In this document: one piece after another, positions 49,240 to 61,729 of the stretch
Numbering within the stretch: the stretch's first letter is position 1
Layout: every line of letters begins with the position of its first letter
Source of the DNA: Toxonevra muliebris
Taxonomy: Eukaryota; Arthropoda; Insecta; Diptera; Pallopteridae
Assembly (NCBI GenBank): GCA_963691655.1
Contig: OY829327.1
Coordinates: forward strand, 69,080,079 to 69,144,078
Direction: 5' to 3'
Length of the DNA stretch: 64,000 bases
The notes under the pieces: generated by a model
Told to the model about the DNA's origin: nothing
What the model saw: only the letters and a program-made list of their open reading frames with translations
Databases searched by the model: none
Translations under genes and position numbers: made by a program

Positions 49240-52200
49240 TTTTATACGATCACATACGCATGTTTCAAAATTACACTAGTTTATAAAATGAAAACTTTTT
49301 TATGGATTTTCTTCCTCTGAATTTAAAAATCAACAATACAATTTTTTAAACGGATCAGTTTTTGGAGCATTGCAATTTTTTATTGTCCAGTCATTCTTGA
49401 AATGAAATGAAAGGTATTGAGAATGCAAACATATCTAATCGCATTTTTAATTGGTTAACCAATTCAAAAGATATCAACGAAAATAGGCCAGATTGAAATC
49501 GAAAATCATATTTTAAAGCTGATTCTGTGGCCAAATAATGAACGACGTCTGGTTTATGACAAAGTGTTGAGTGATTGAGCGAATAAATCCAAATCACACA
49601 ATTGATACGTTTTGTTACGTTGCATTACGACCAGGTAAAAATTAGTCTAAAATTGCATTGCGTGAGATGTGAACGGTCCCTTAAATGTAAACAAAAAATT
49701 TTAATAAAAATACTACAAATACTTACAATCGTGAATACCGCTATTATTTTCCTTTTAAATTTAGAAAATTGGGTAAACTTAGATTTAAACAAAGTTCTTA
49801 AGTGTTTCAACATTTTTGGACTGAATAGACTTTTTGACTGAATTGATAGATTTTCATACTATGTTCATTTTGTTTCTTTACAAGCTCTTAGTACTACATA
49901 TGGTGCGCTTAGAAGTAAAGTGAGGTATAAAGTTTACTAGAGGAAATAAGACACCGTTGTGGTCATAAAGCCAATACGAAGTCTCGTTCTGCTTTGCCTG
50001 TTTAATTTTATATGTGTGCGTAAGCTACAACTCTTCGTGAGTACTCGGCTATATCGCTGTAGTCGGCAAGTAACAGCAACAACTCTTTCCTTTGGTAAAT
50101 TTGATGCTTCACTTTTTCTCTGAACGCGTCATATATTGTGTACTAAAAATTTATAGTTTTGCATTTTATATGCTCAATTTTTTTGTGTGTTTTAATGAAT
50201 TATTTTCTTTTTTGATTAAACATAAAACGAAAATTTTATTTCAATAGCAGTTAACCGGTTTAACTCCGATTAAATTGGTATTCGTAATAATTCGAACAGG
50301 CTCTGAAATTCAATATTCGAAATATTTTGTCAGTAGACATTAAAACTATATCCAACGTGAAAAGGATTTATATTCAAATTCAAAGTGGATTTTGATTACT
50401 AGCTACTGTTTCATATTTTAATGGAGCTTTTCCTTTCCGCTTCTGTTTTGTTATTTTTTATTATAAAAAAATAAAAATATCGACCTACTCTTTCCTCTCT
50501 TTGGGTCAGGTCAAACTTCCGAAATGTCCACTATGAAGAACTTTGTGGTTTGTACTGCGAAATACTTAAACAACAACGGAAATCGGATACCATACCCATT
50601 TAAAAAAACTATGTATAGAACCGGAATGAAAATTTCAATTTGAAATGGTTTTAGTCTTTAATCGATTTACTGATGTGATGTAATATTAATATATTTTTTA
50701 TACCAATAGTCAACAGCAGAATGCTAACATGAGTAAGCAGAAAAAATAGTTTAATTTACAAGTTTTACAACAGCATTGCTCAAGGATATGCATATAAAAC
50801 ATATGTATTTAATTATTATGTACATACGTGTATTTACATAACTGGTCATTAAGATAATGAATGTAAGGTAATTACACACTTGAGAATTCTGGCAAATGGA
50901 ACTTGCTACTAAATAAAATAGTTACACATTTTTAATGATTTCTAGTTTCATTAAAAGATTGCATGAAAACTCAAATGTGAAACTAATGTCAAACTAATTT
51001 TATTCTAGAAATTGGTAAAGAATACAAGTAAGTATGAACATGTGTTTGTTTGTTTGCATGTGTACAAGTGTATGTGTGAAATAAATTTCCTCGATTAATT
51101 TATGCCTTAATAATAAATCGACGTTATACATATGCTTAGATATGCACAATTGCCCGCTTGCTGTCTTTGTTGGCAACAACCCTTAAACTAGCTCAGATAC
51201 AATAAATAATTAAAACTTCTATGAAATTCCACAAAATCACTCAAAATTTTGAAACAAATCTAATTAACTTAGTATTGCACATATACATAAGTAATATGTA
51301 TATATACACGCAAGTATGCATACATATATACATTATGTGTGTGTATGCATTTGTAATATATACACGAACATATTTGTGTATCAGTCTGCAAGGTGAATTC
51401 ATAATTTCACTATTAGACTATAAATCAACGAACGTTAGGAGGCCAGCGAGCCACACAATACGAGCGAGTACAATACAGTCATAACTTTACAATAACCAGC
51501 AACAACAATCCACTTTTCATATTAGCCACGTTTGCAAAATATGGGACAGCCTAGCAATATATTCCGATTATGACGACAGAATACGCTATAAATGATTAAG
51601 ACACAGTATTTCTATGTGTATGTATGCACATAGTTGGTAGAATGTAGCGCGAGTAAATAGTTAGCTCCTTCGCCTTTAGCTTGTCGCTTGTGGGTTGTGT
51701 AAATTGTGTGCAGTAAGATGGCAACACAATATGCTGCAGTCTTATTTTCACATGGTTAAATTAGTCAGAATGTCAACTTACCTTCGGCTAAAATTATATA
51801 AGTTCTGTTGGGGTGTGCTGGGGAGGGGAAAAGCTTGTGTAAATTTGGGTGACACACTTTAAAAGCGTTTTTGTTTTAAAATATGAATTTTAAAGGAGAA
51901 TGAAAAAATAAGAATACATATTTAAAAATTATAAACAAACATTAATATGATTTTGAAGTAGGGATGTGGTGGCGCAACTAATTAAAGTCAGTTTAAATAG
52001 ATATTATCGGCTGAAAGGCAAAGTAATGTTAAGGTTCGTATACATTCGTGGAACCAAAAAAAAATAATATTATAAAAAATTCCTGTACCTGCGTGTATTT
52101 TCGACCATTTAAAATTTTTTAAAAACACAGACTTCGGAGTTTACAAGACAACAAATTTCCTACAATAAGTTGCAAATATTAGAGCTTTCTCAGGCTGTTA

Positions 52201-52490
52201 CACAACTACAACACAACTAGAAGAAAGAGAAATCCTCATAAAACAGGATCTAGTTTTTACTATAATCAATGGGAACATTTTTAGTACAGTCTGAATCAAT
52301 CAGCACAAAACTGTTGCGCGTGTGGTGTGATGCCATCGCAAATCAACATCTGTAAAGCAAACAGCATAATTGCTTGGCTTATTAAGCGTCCACGCACAGT
52401 GATTTGGTCACATACAACGACGAGACAAAATTAAAGGGAGCGCTCTTATTTCAATGAAATTTCGTATGTCACTAAACTCAAATCTCAAGT
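49240..52490. other. AT-rich spacer, no gene seen
   Basis: A TTAACCGGTT-like stretch near 50250-50330 resembles the subterminal repeats of the hAT element at 19561-20582 and could be a remnant, but no ends were found. Otherwise simple sequence. Confidence 0.45.
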
Positions 52491-52493
52491 CAA

Positions 52494-52902
52494 CTTTAAT
52501 TAATTTATTTCGTCTTCGCCACAAACTAATAGCGTTTTCTTTTCTTGACAAAATGTTGCATTTTTTTGCCTCGTGCAATGGCAATAATTTTTTAATGTTG
52601 CCCACAACACTGCAAAAATGTTGCTTTTTTAGTGCAAGAAAAGTACATAAAAATGCTACTCTGTCAGAATCAGCTAATTTGCAGGGCAACATTCTCACCC
52701 CGTCATTTAATTGAGTGCAAAAGTGTTACATTTTTCACCGCTCAGAAGGCAACATTTTTTAGAAAAGAACACAATACTCTTGGAAAGGGCTGCCTCTTTT
52801 TCAGAAAAGAACACGAAATTTGACAGCCCTCGCACGGTGCAGAAAAAATGCAACATTTTATCGAGAAAAGAAAACGCTATAAGCTTGTTAAAATTAAAGT
52901 TA
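52494..52902. mobile_element. ~410-bp inverted-repeat element (MITE-like)
   Basis: TAGCGTTTTCTTTTCT and the following ~20 bases (52530-52568) recur in reverse complement at 52843-52879. A weaker outer pair (AACTTTAATTAATTT near 52494 and AAAATTAAAGTT near 52890) extends the arms. Inside, AAAATGTTGC-type units recur in both orientations (52551, 52616, 52751). It has no coding capacity, and no certain target duplication was found. The overlapping frames here are shadows of the repeat. Confidence 0.6.
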
Positions 52903-53020
52903 CAATTTTTGTGATTTTTGGCAAGCTATGGTGGCGGTTTGATCTCCAAAAAATTTATTTTATTTATGTTGATATTTAACTTTTTAGAAAGTTACAAATT
53001 TTTTATTAGAATCCTTTAAT

Positions 53021-53209
53021 GTGGGAACATTCATTTTTCCGCATGGTTGCATACTTTTAGGGTTAACAAAAAAAGCTGATTTCGCTGATGAAAGGCATCT
53101 ATTTATTGACTCATCCAAAAGAAGCTTAAAAGCCCAACTTCTTTACTTTGATTACACCAAGGAATTGATTCGGATATCAAATGGGAACGGCATGACAGAA
53201 AACTATTAA
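53021..53209 (+). pseudogene. Unknown 62-codon fragment, possibly repeat-derived
   Basis: The frame contains LFIDSSKRSLKAQLL (residues about 27-41) and ends GNGMTENY. I recall FIDSSK.SLKA.LLH-like and M.ENYEN-like wording from poorly characterised arthropod repeat-associated proteins, but cannot name the family. No domain, start context or neighbouring exon confirms a gene. Treat as a likely broken piece of a dispersed element. Confidence 0.3.
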
Positions 53210-53944
53210 CCGTTGAGATTAATTTTTGAAAGAATTAAATATGAATAATAAATGGTGCATTTGTTGTGATTTGAAAGTGATTGATTTTCTCACAGGTATA
53301 AGAAAAAAGGTATTTGTTGTTGAATGTCAAATAAGTTCCACAAATTGCGCATTTTCTCGCATATTATTTATACTCCATTGAATAATTTAATTAATTAATG
53401 TTTGTTTTGCAATATAAAATATATTTTTAGTTTAGAAAATACTATTAAAGACATTGTTCAGTACTTATAAAAAATGAAAATTTGAAAAATTTTTGGAATT
53501 TGGGTTTGGTTTTACTAAAGTCAGTTATACAGTTTTTTGTTGTTCAGAGACCTATAGTAAAATTTGATGGACAACATATATCTTGAAGATATTAACACAC
53601 TATCAACCCTCGTAATGGGTCAAAAATGGGGTTTTCTTAGTTGAAGAATTATCTTTCAAATTTGTTTGGCTTTGGCATTATGAGTTTTTTGAATTTTGTC
53701 TATGGTACAAATCACTGTGCCACACCTGGATAAAATACTTCAAATATACCATATTTTAAACATTGCATATCACTTAGATTTCAAGTATTGGTAAGTTCTG
53801 GAAGAAATTGACCCTAAATTCGAGAACAGATGGGATTTTTGGTCGACAAGTCGAAATCAGGCTTTGGCACGACCAATGATGACAACTTGGTACAAAGATT
53901 TTTTAGCGCCAAACATTACACTTGCTTTCAAATTTCAAGTCTTG

Positions 53945-54646
53945 TAAAGTACCAAGAACAAAACATGTTGTTTAGGATCTCCTGAACACAAAAACACATC
54001 TCTTTTTTTCTATAGTAAGATTTTATACCGAGCAATAATATCGTTGGAAACCCTGAAAATTGAAAATTTAGTTGTTTCAGAAAAAAAATTTATTTTTCAT
54101 CCAATTTTGGTCAGTTTGGGGTTAAAATGTTCGTAATTGAATACACTTTGCATTAACCCATTAAACCCACACGTCTTTATCGTCACGAATTCAAACAGCA
54201 AATGGTATTATTGTATTTTTTTTTTTTTTTAAAGTTTTTCGTTCGCGTTAGAATAACTGTGATAGAGATTACGTGTTCCGGTAACTTTTTTTATCTGCAT
54301 TAAAATATATTTTTTTGTTGTGCGTATACGCATCATTAGGACTTAAAGAGTTAAAATGTCCCTGGCTGTTAATTAAAAATAAATTGGATTTAAAATTGAA
54401 CATTTGAAAAAATAAATAGCTCAAAATAAACAGTATATCGGTGGATACCTTTCCAACGACATCCTGTTTAGCTCGATTGGAATCGTTTGGACTCCACAAG
54501 GATTTGAGTGAAATCATACCCCGAAAAATACAAAATTATTGCTCGGTAAAAATTCTTACCATAGAAAAAAAAGAGAAGTGTTTTTGGGTTCAGAAGGTCC
54601 CAATTTATCCACCCAACCTTGTTTTGCTCTTGGTACTTTTCGTCTG
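53945..54646. mobile_element. Foldback sequence with ~105-bp inverted arms
   Basis: The region 53945-54050 is repeated in reverse complement at about 54535-54640. Shared blocks are TTGCTCGGTA, ATAGAAAAAAA.GAGA.GTGTTTTTG.GTTCAG and TCTTGGTACTTT. The inner ~480 bp has no coding signal. The right arm ends right where the MITE at 54650 begins, so that MITE may have landed in it. Confidence 0.6.
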
Positions 54647-54649
54647 TAA

Positions 54650-54821
54650 AGGCTCAATTATGCATAAGTAACGGAACGTTGCCAACTGACACATAAATAT
54701 CTGTGATATGGGCAGTGAGTGTAAGTGATTACAGAAATCGTAACGCAACGTAGAGTTCTATCACCGATAGATTTTTACGTTCCGTTACGCTACGTTGCGT
54801 TACTTATGCATAATTGAGCCT
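54650..54821. mobile_element. Harbinger-like MITE, 172 bp
   Basis: Perfect terminal inverted repeats AGGCTCAATTATGCATAAGT followed by AAC, flanked by TAA on both sides (54647-54649 and 54822-54824). A 3-bp TAA/TTA duplication is the PIF/Harbinger pattern. Internal ACGCAACGTAGAG / TACGTTGCGT motifs continue the arms imperfectly. No coding sequence. Confidence 0.78.
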
Positions 54822-54829
54822 TAAACCAG

Positions 54830-57800
54830 TGTTATTAGCGTGGAAGAAGAATAAAAAACATTGTTGGCTGATGTGGAAATAATCTACATGTGTTTGAAGA
54901 ATACTGTTCTTATGCAATATTATGTAAGTGTACACAAGTTGCTGGTTCATGGTGCGCAATTAATTAAATAAGCCATAATTCCAATGGCAATGTTGTCAGA
55001 GGAGGCTAAGGAGGCCTGCAATAAAGTAAACTATGTAAAATTATTAGAAACGCTGCAATGCCCGATTTAATGCTTATGCTATTAATATCTTCGGGCTCTT
55101 TTGTAAGCAATCTTCGAGTAAAGCGTTAAAGAAAATGAAAAAAATTTATTTCCAAAAGTGTTGAAGCTTCCTCAAGATCCTGAATATGGCGACGCTGATT
55201 TGGACGATTGCGGTTATAACGACACAATAGATCTGTAGCCTTTGAAGCATATGGATTTTCATTGTAGTAAAATTTTTCTAATGAATATGTAGGACCGTTT
55301 GATATAAAGATATTGCTGTATTTATTTGTATTCATTAGAATAGAACTTTGACATTTTGGTCAAACAGCCTCATGTAACTTAACCATCTATTGCATTTCGA
55401 AAATTTGGTCCAAAATGTTTCAGTCTTTTTTTTAAAAAGAAAAAAAAAAAAGTAAAAATGTAACCATTTTTTTCCAAAATTAAAAATGGTTTTGACTTTT
55501 TTTCAAAACGTATTGGTTTCGCCATTTTGTTTTTTGAAAATTCGTAATTACTGACTTTTAAAAATTTGCCCCTGCCATATTGAGTGGAGTCACCTAAAGG
55601 TAAATTGAGTGGTGGTGCTTTTATGCACATTCACATGTTTCCTTTTTTTTTTTTGAAAAAATGCCAAAGCACGCAAATCTTACAAGCAAAACATGTAAAA
55701 ATAACACAGCGTCAAAATATTGTTATAGTTTTTTATGAAATTTATGTGGTAGAATTTAAACTGTTGGAGAGAAATTAATCAATAAATATGCACACGAGCT
55801 ACTGCGAGGAGAAGGCAATAACAAAATGTTTAGCTCTTGCACACTTTGCATTTTGCACACCGGTTTTACTACATTTGACAATATTTAAAATTTAGGTTTT
55901 CCACGCCAATCACAAACAACTATCTTCTATCTACATCGGTTGCAAAGATGAGTTGCATTCCACCTTGAAATGCACAATCAAAGGTAGGATGTGATAAAAG
56001 TTACTAGAAATAAACCTTAATTCAAATTGTTTATGCTCCAACCCAATTCAAAAAAAAAAAAACTGAAACTTAATTATTTTGGCGGGCAATATTATGAGTA
56101 TCGATCGTTTGCTGCAAGTTTTGTTTTCTTGACCAATATTAATTTTGTAATATACGAGCGATATAAACATAAATTTAGAAAGCACTTTTATTTTAGTGGT
56201 TTCCCTGGTCTGTACTCCCTAGAGCTACATATAAACTTACAACTCCATATTTTTTGGTGTATAAATTGATTCTACGACCTTTTTCAACAAACCGTTATAA
56301 AAAGTTTATGTACAAATACATACATACATACACTATATAGGAAAAGTGAGTTGTCATAATGTAACAACGAAAATTCGACACTAAAAATTTTAGCAAAGAA
56401 ATAAAATAAACCACACTGAAAAAAAATCAATGTCGATATTCACGCGTTCAATGCAAATATTAGAAATGCAAAACAGTTTATCTATCAAAATAACGAAAAT
56501 ATTTGAAATTCTTCTTATGAATTTAACCTTTTTTCATTTTCTAAAGCGGTAATCATCTTTATAAATATATAATCGTAGAGTCTTGTATGTTTGTAATCGT
56601 GTAACTTTTGAACGACTTGACCGATTGAATTCATATTTCCAGAATATATTTTCTTGGGCGCGAGAATGAAACATAGCTTTACATAATGGCTTTTAGGAAA
56701 GTGGGCGTGGTACTTCCCATACAATCCTAATACTTTTTTAGGTATATCTCAAGAACCATTTATAGCACAGTACAGAAATTTGGTACAAGGACGTGAATTA
56801 ACAATGCCATACTACACCAAAAAAATGGGTGGGTTGACAAAGGGGGTGTGACACTTTTCATATAACCTGAATTTTCATTATGAGATACATATCTTAAGAG
56901 GCATTTATGGTGCGGTACTAAAATTTAAATTCTTTCAGTTTGTAGGATTAGTGAGTGTGGCACCATGCTCTACTTCTATTTTCTGCTACTATTTTAGTTT
57001 CTTTTTTTCAAAATTTTCTTCTTATCTTCGACCACTTTTTTACTACTTTATCTACTAATACTTTCTACCACTTTTTTACTACATTTATCTACAATTTATT
57101 GTTATTTTCTACTACTATTTTTTACTATGATTTCTACTACTATTTCCAACTCATTTTTCTACTACTTTTTCTGTTGCTTTTTTACTACCATCTCTATCAC
57201 TTTTTTACAACAAATTGTAAAACTATTTTCTATTCCTTTTACTTCTACGTTTTAAACTACTATTTCTACTGCTATTCCTACTGCTATTTTCTTACTGCAA
57301 TTTCACCCCGCCACTATAACCTAACATATTGTCAATTTTCAAGCCAACTGAAAGAGGAGAAAGTTCCAGTATACTCCTGCATGAATAGTGTAAACAAAAT
57401 TGTATCACTGGAAACCAAGCTAAACCCCCAATAGTATTTCGTCTCTCAAAAGAATTGGTAATATTTTCATAATTTCAGTTCACAACGCTCCCATCAAAAA
57501 GGAATCAAAAAACCTCAAAATATTTTTGAAATAATAAGATTCTATGCAAAAAATTGAAAATAAATTTATAACAATGCATCTATTATTGGAAGGTTTTTTG
57601 GTGTTCGACAGCATACTTTTTCTACATAGTGAAGATAGATTTGCATTTATCTACTACATGCATCCAAAATATAAGCAAAATAACGTTTACACAAGCATTT
57701 CGCTTGCATTTTATTAAATTTTATGTCATCAATACGTATTTCGATGCTTTTTATATAATTTAATTTTTATGTATTACGAGGACCATTTGGCTTTCTCTTC

Positions 57801-58815
57801 TCATTTTAATCAATAAATAATTGCATATGTATGTGCTTAATAAATTCTTTATAAAATTATGTGAAGAATTAAAAAAAAAATAATAAATAAAAAAAAAATT
57901 AGTAAATAAATGTGCTGCAAGTGTCTATAAGATATTTTCTATATTTAAATTAAATGAAAATATACAAATATTTCTTGTAGTCAATTATTTATTCCAAATT
58001 GAAGACCTTAATGCGTCTAGCATTCGCTGCGACTCACAGTGCTTCGATGCCTTACAAAAAATGGGAGAAAATAGAAAAAGTTGTTGGATTTTAATGAGTA
58101 TTTACATTTATAGTAATTTTTGTTCACTGAGCTCCAAAACGAAATAATGTTTCTTCTAGACCGTTATCTTTTTTTTCTGAAATTCAATTTGGTGTAAAAT
58201 TGTGATACGTTTATGTTACTTTGGTCACAAATGGGTTAAATCGTGACCATCAATGGGTTAAATCATCTAAAATTTACTTAAAAAGTATAGCTCAAATGAG
58301 TTTGGTCGAAAAAAAATAATTTGAGAATTTTGAGCACTCACTTATATGGAGCGGCCCCAGTGTGCGCGTATCGAATTTAATTCTTTCAAAACATTTTGCA
58401 TACATTTAATATTTGGATTATTAAATATGCGTAAAATGGATTGAATATGTATTAAAGTGATAAAGAGGACTTACAGATCCGCAGGCTTATTGAAATTAAA
58501 TATGATCCTTAAGATTTCAATATTTAATTGTGAGAGTGAAAGGATTAAAAAATAATAATACAAAAAACTTAAAATTGGTTTTCTAAAACAAAAAAACTTG
58601 AACAAATATTTATTGAAAACAATCTACTGCCACAAATGCCCAGGAGCAATGATTCAAATGAATTACGTTTTTTATTTCAAAGTCAACAACAAGTCGCTGC
58701 CTCTTCACGCTCATCCTCAGCCACCACAGAGCTGCCATGAGGCCTTACAATATGCATATGCTCTTGACTGAATAAACACATACTTATATGTATGTTCGCA
58801 TATATTGACAATACA
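54830..58815. other. AT-rich spacer with low-complexity tracts, no gene seen
   Basis: The stretch at about 56560-56940 (TGTAATCGTGTAACTTTTGAACGAC-like text, then GTGGGCGTGGTAC) resembles a widespread insect dispersed repeat, but I cannot name it. No supported exon. Confidence 0.45.
56968..57300. repeat. Degenerate CTACTATTTT pyrimidine-rich tract
   Basis: About 330 bases of irregular CTACTA and TTTT units on one strand. The 159-codon F/Y-rich frame across it (56955-57434) is a by-product of this composition and is not a gene. Confidence 0.7.
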
Positions 58816-58825
58816 TTCTTATGCA

Positions 58826-59726
58826 CACTAGCGGATCCAAAGAGGGGAAGGGGGTTAATATTTCTTCCCTCTAAACCTTGTTTTTGGTTCATGAGCAACA
58901 ATCAAATTATATGAGATTTACATCGGGAAGAGGTGATTTTAAGGATGTAGTCGGGTGTTCCGGCCTAATTTTTAAGGGGGTTTTCGGAAATTTTTTATTA
59001 TTACAAAATAAAATACAATCGTTCAAATTTTTTTATTGGCATCTTTAACTGTACAAACAAAATTTTTTCGAGTTTCTTTTACGATATTTTTTTAGTGTTT
59101 TTTACGCTCAAAGTGGACACTTAAAAAAAAAGTGTGTGGCTGGTCCGGGCGGTTACGGCACTTGAAGTCATCTGAGAAAAGAAATTTAAATAGAATATTG
59201 TTCTGTAGAATTGTCATTCTGGCAGGTAGTAGATTTAAACATTTTTATTAAAAAATAACAAAATGGCAGACTTCAAAAAAAAAAAAGATTCAAAAATCTT
59301 GCTTTTTTTTGTTGAAAATCGGTATAAAAAATAGGAAATAATGAATATAAATAAACAATTCTACTATCTGCGAGAGCCATTGGTATGTAGAATAACGTAT
59401 TTTTCAGCGTATAATTTCAGCTTAATCGGCTCAATAGAATTTCTTGAAACACCCGGGCCGATCCAAAAAACGTTGTTTCGAGAAAAACGCTTTTAAAGTT
59501 TTAACAACACATACGCTTTTAAAGTTTTAACAACACATTTAACCAACAGGCGCTCACGACTATGTGCTAAAACTTCGTTAATATTTTGAGTTCTGATCTA
59601 AAATTTTTACAGTATACTCTTAATATATTGTACTTTTGAAACACATAATAAAAAAAATTGGTTTTTTGAAACTCGAACACCAACTACATCCTTAACGTCA
59701 AAGCCCCGCCTTTCGGTCCGCTAGTG
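58826..59726. mobile_element. Non-autonomous hAT element, 901 bp
   Basis: Terminal inverted repeats CACTAGCGGATCCAAAG (left) and, read inward from the right, CACTAGCGGACCGAAAG. Flanking 8-mers CTTATGCA (58818-58825) and CTTATGTA (59727-59734) match at 7 of 8. Internally, a 26-bp unit is tandemly duplicated at 59487-59512 and 59513-59538. No transposase was recognised. The 103-bp element at 1479-1581 shares its ends. Confidence 0.8.
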
Positions 59727-59734
59727 CTTATGTA

Positions 59735-60290
59735 TGCATGTTGAAAAGACAAAACAAAAAATTGATTTATAAATATTTTTGCTTCATTACATTAGATGAC
59801 ACTCAAAAGTTAAAAGAAGTAACTAAGCAAAAAATAAACAAGAGGAAATGGAACTCGAATATTCAATTCTGGCGACTTTGATCGCATTCAAATGTGTGTG
59901 TGTTCACAAGTGGAGTGTACAGAGTGAGTGGAACGTTGAAGGTTGTTGCTTTAAATATGCACGAACAAACTTCAACATATGAGAAACAAAACAACGAATA
60001 CTCACACGCGTTCATGTATATGTGTGCGTGCTTGTATGTATATGTGTATTTGTTCGTGTTTTTCTTCATTTCTAATTCATGAAAAACGGCGAGAAAGCTA
60101 TAATAATATCTCCAAGGAAATATTCTAACATTATTATTTAAATGGGCATGAGAATATAAACAGCAAGCAGCCGGAGGGTTAGGATATCTATGGGCATTTC
60201 TACAATACGGGCAGTTGGCACGTTTTGTCGGTGTGGGAGTGACATAAGCAAACACACATGCATACACGCTAACATTTATATACGACTGTA
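59735..60290. other. Spacer with CA/TG-rich simple sequence
   Basis: The 134-codon minus frame at 59863-60267 and its plus-strand counterpart come from TGTGTATG repeats and are not called. Confidence 0.5.
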
Positions 60291-60298
60291 CTATATAT

Positions 60299-61718
60299 TA
60301 GTGTCCGACCCAAGGTGATTTTTCTGCCTAAGCCGAACTTCGGCCATTCATCTAACCTTAGGCCGAAGCCGAAGCCGAGACCGAAGGATTTTTTAAATAT
60401 AAAAAATAAAAATCTTAAAGTAAATATTTTTTACCTATGTTTTTGGAAACATATACAGAAAAATATAAATAGTAGATACTCCAAATAAAAAGCTGACCAG
60501 TAACACTAAATAACTGCTCACTGTCGAAGGAGCTGACAAATATTATTTATTTCAAGAATCATTTAAAAATTTCTTTATGTCAAAGTGTACAATTGCATCG
60601 ACTATATATCTGTGGAACTACTGTCGTTCAACGAAACCTGTGTCAAAAAAAAGTTGGCCGATGGCTGCCATGATTCTGCTTATCTAAAATCAAAGATTGA
60701 ATCAGCGTATTAATCGATAGACCTGTAGCCGGAATCAGAATTAACTCTCTAGTTCCCAAATTTTTAATTGATTTAAAAAAAAATTGTGATTGATAAATTT
60801 TAATGTAAAAAGCATAAATCTGATCTCAAAATCCTAAAAAATTTAATGAGCGTGGTTTTATGAAGCCGAAAAACTTGAATGCCTAAAAGTATTTGTTGTT
60901 GAATAAACATTTTATAAATTTTTTTAAATAACTAAATATTTTGTATAAAAAATATAAATTCCTAGCTACTCACAGCTAGTTTTTTTATCTGGCTAGTATG
61001 ACGGGAAGAATTTTATTCATTGAAGATACGATAAAAATTTAAGCGCAATCAGTTCATTAGTTTTGGAGATATCGTGGCAGCCATTTCGAAAAATTCTGTT
61101 TTGAGAAAAACTAGTTTCAAAGTTCAAATATGCATGACTGCTCTATCAGGGCCTGCAAATACACATCTGTAACTTTCAATCGACTGTGAATTTCAAAGAA
61201 TCCCTTTACAAATAAGTATATTCTAGAGCGATTTTAGCCAAAACAATTTTAAATTTTTTTTACCTCCTTGAAAGCAAAAAAAAAGTGAAGCGCCAGTAAT
61301 GGAAAATGTCGGATTCTCTAACAATTTACGCTTCTTTTCAATACGCTTCAAGTCTTCCTTAAAAAGTAGAAAAGTCTGGCTTGCTTCTGCTGCCTCTAAT
61401 TGTATTTGCTCCAGCAAGTTGTTCGTTAAAACTCACACTGATAACTGTTTGTACGGTTGTAAATCTGTTACTTCAAAAGTAAAAATGGAACAAGTAAACA
61501 GAGAAAATATAACACAGAAATTGTAATATAAATACTTTATATACCCAATTCACATTTATTTATTTGTATAATTTTTACTGCCAATCTATAGTAAAAATTA
61601 TTATAAAATAAAATGCTTATAATCTTCGGCTTCGGCCAAAACTTCGGCCATTTTTTGCCGAAACCGAAGCCGAAGGTGCAATTTTAGGCCGAATAGCCGA
61701 ATATTCGTTCGGACATTA
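60299..61718. mobile_element. Non-autonomous hAT element, 1420 bp
   Basis: Ends TAGTGTCCGA and, from the right, TAATGTCCGA, with a perfect 8-bp target duplication CTATATAT (60291-60298 and 61719-61726). Both subterminal regions are packed with GCCGAAGCC / CTTCGGC repeats, which form extra inverted structure. A 64-codon minus frame (61223-61417) has a charged, helix-like run LFKEDLKRIEKKRKLLE but no recognisable transposase domain. The uncorrupted duplication suggests a fairly young insertion. Confidence 0.85.
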
Positions 61719-61729
61719 CTATATATATG

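Noticed and set aside
53086..53110. Another CTGATGA (in GCTGATGAAAGGC)
   Set aside because: No stem II hairpin followed by GAAAC and no UH/stem I partner; not hammerhead-like.
56955..57434. 159-codon F/Y-rich frame
   Set aside because: It is the translation of a degenerate CTACTATTTT tract.
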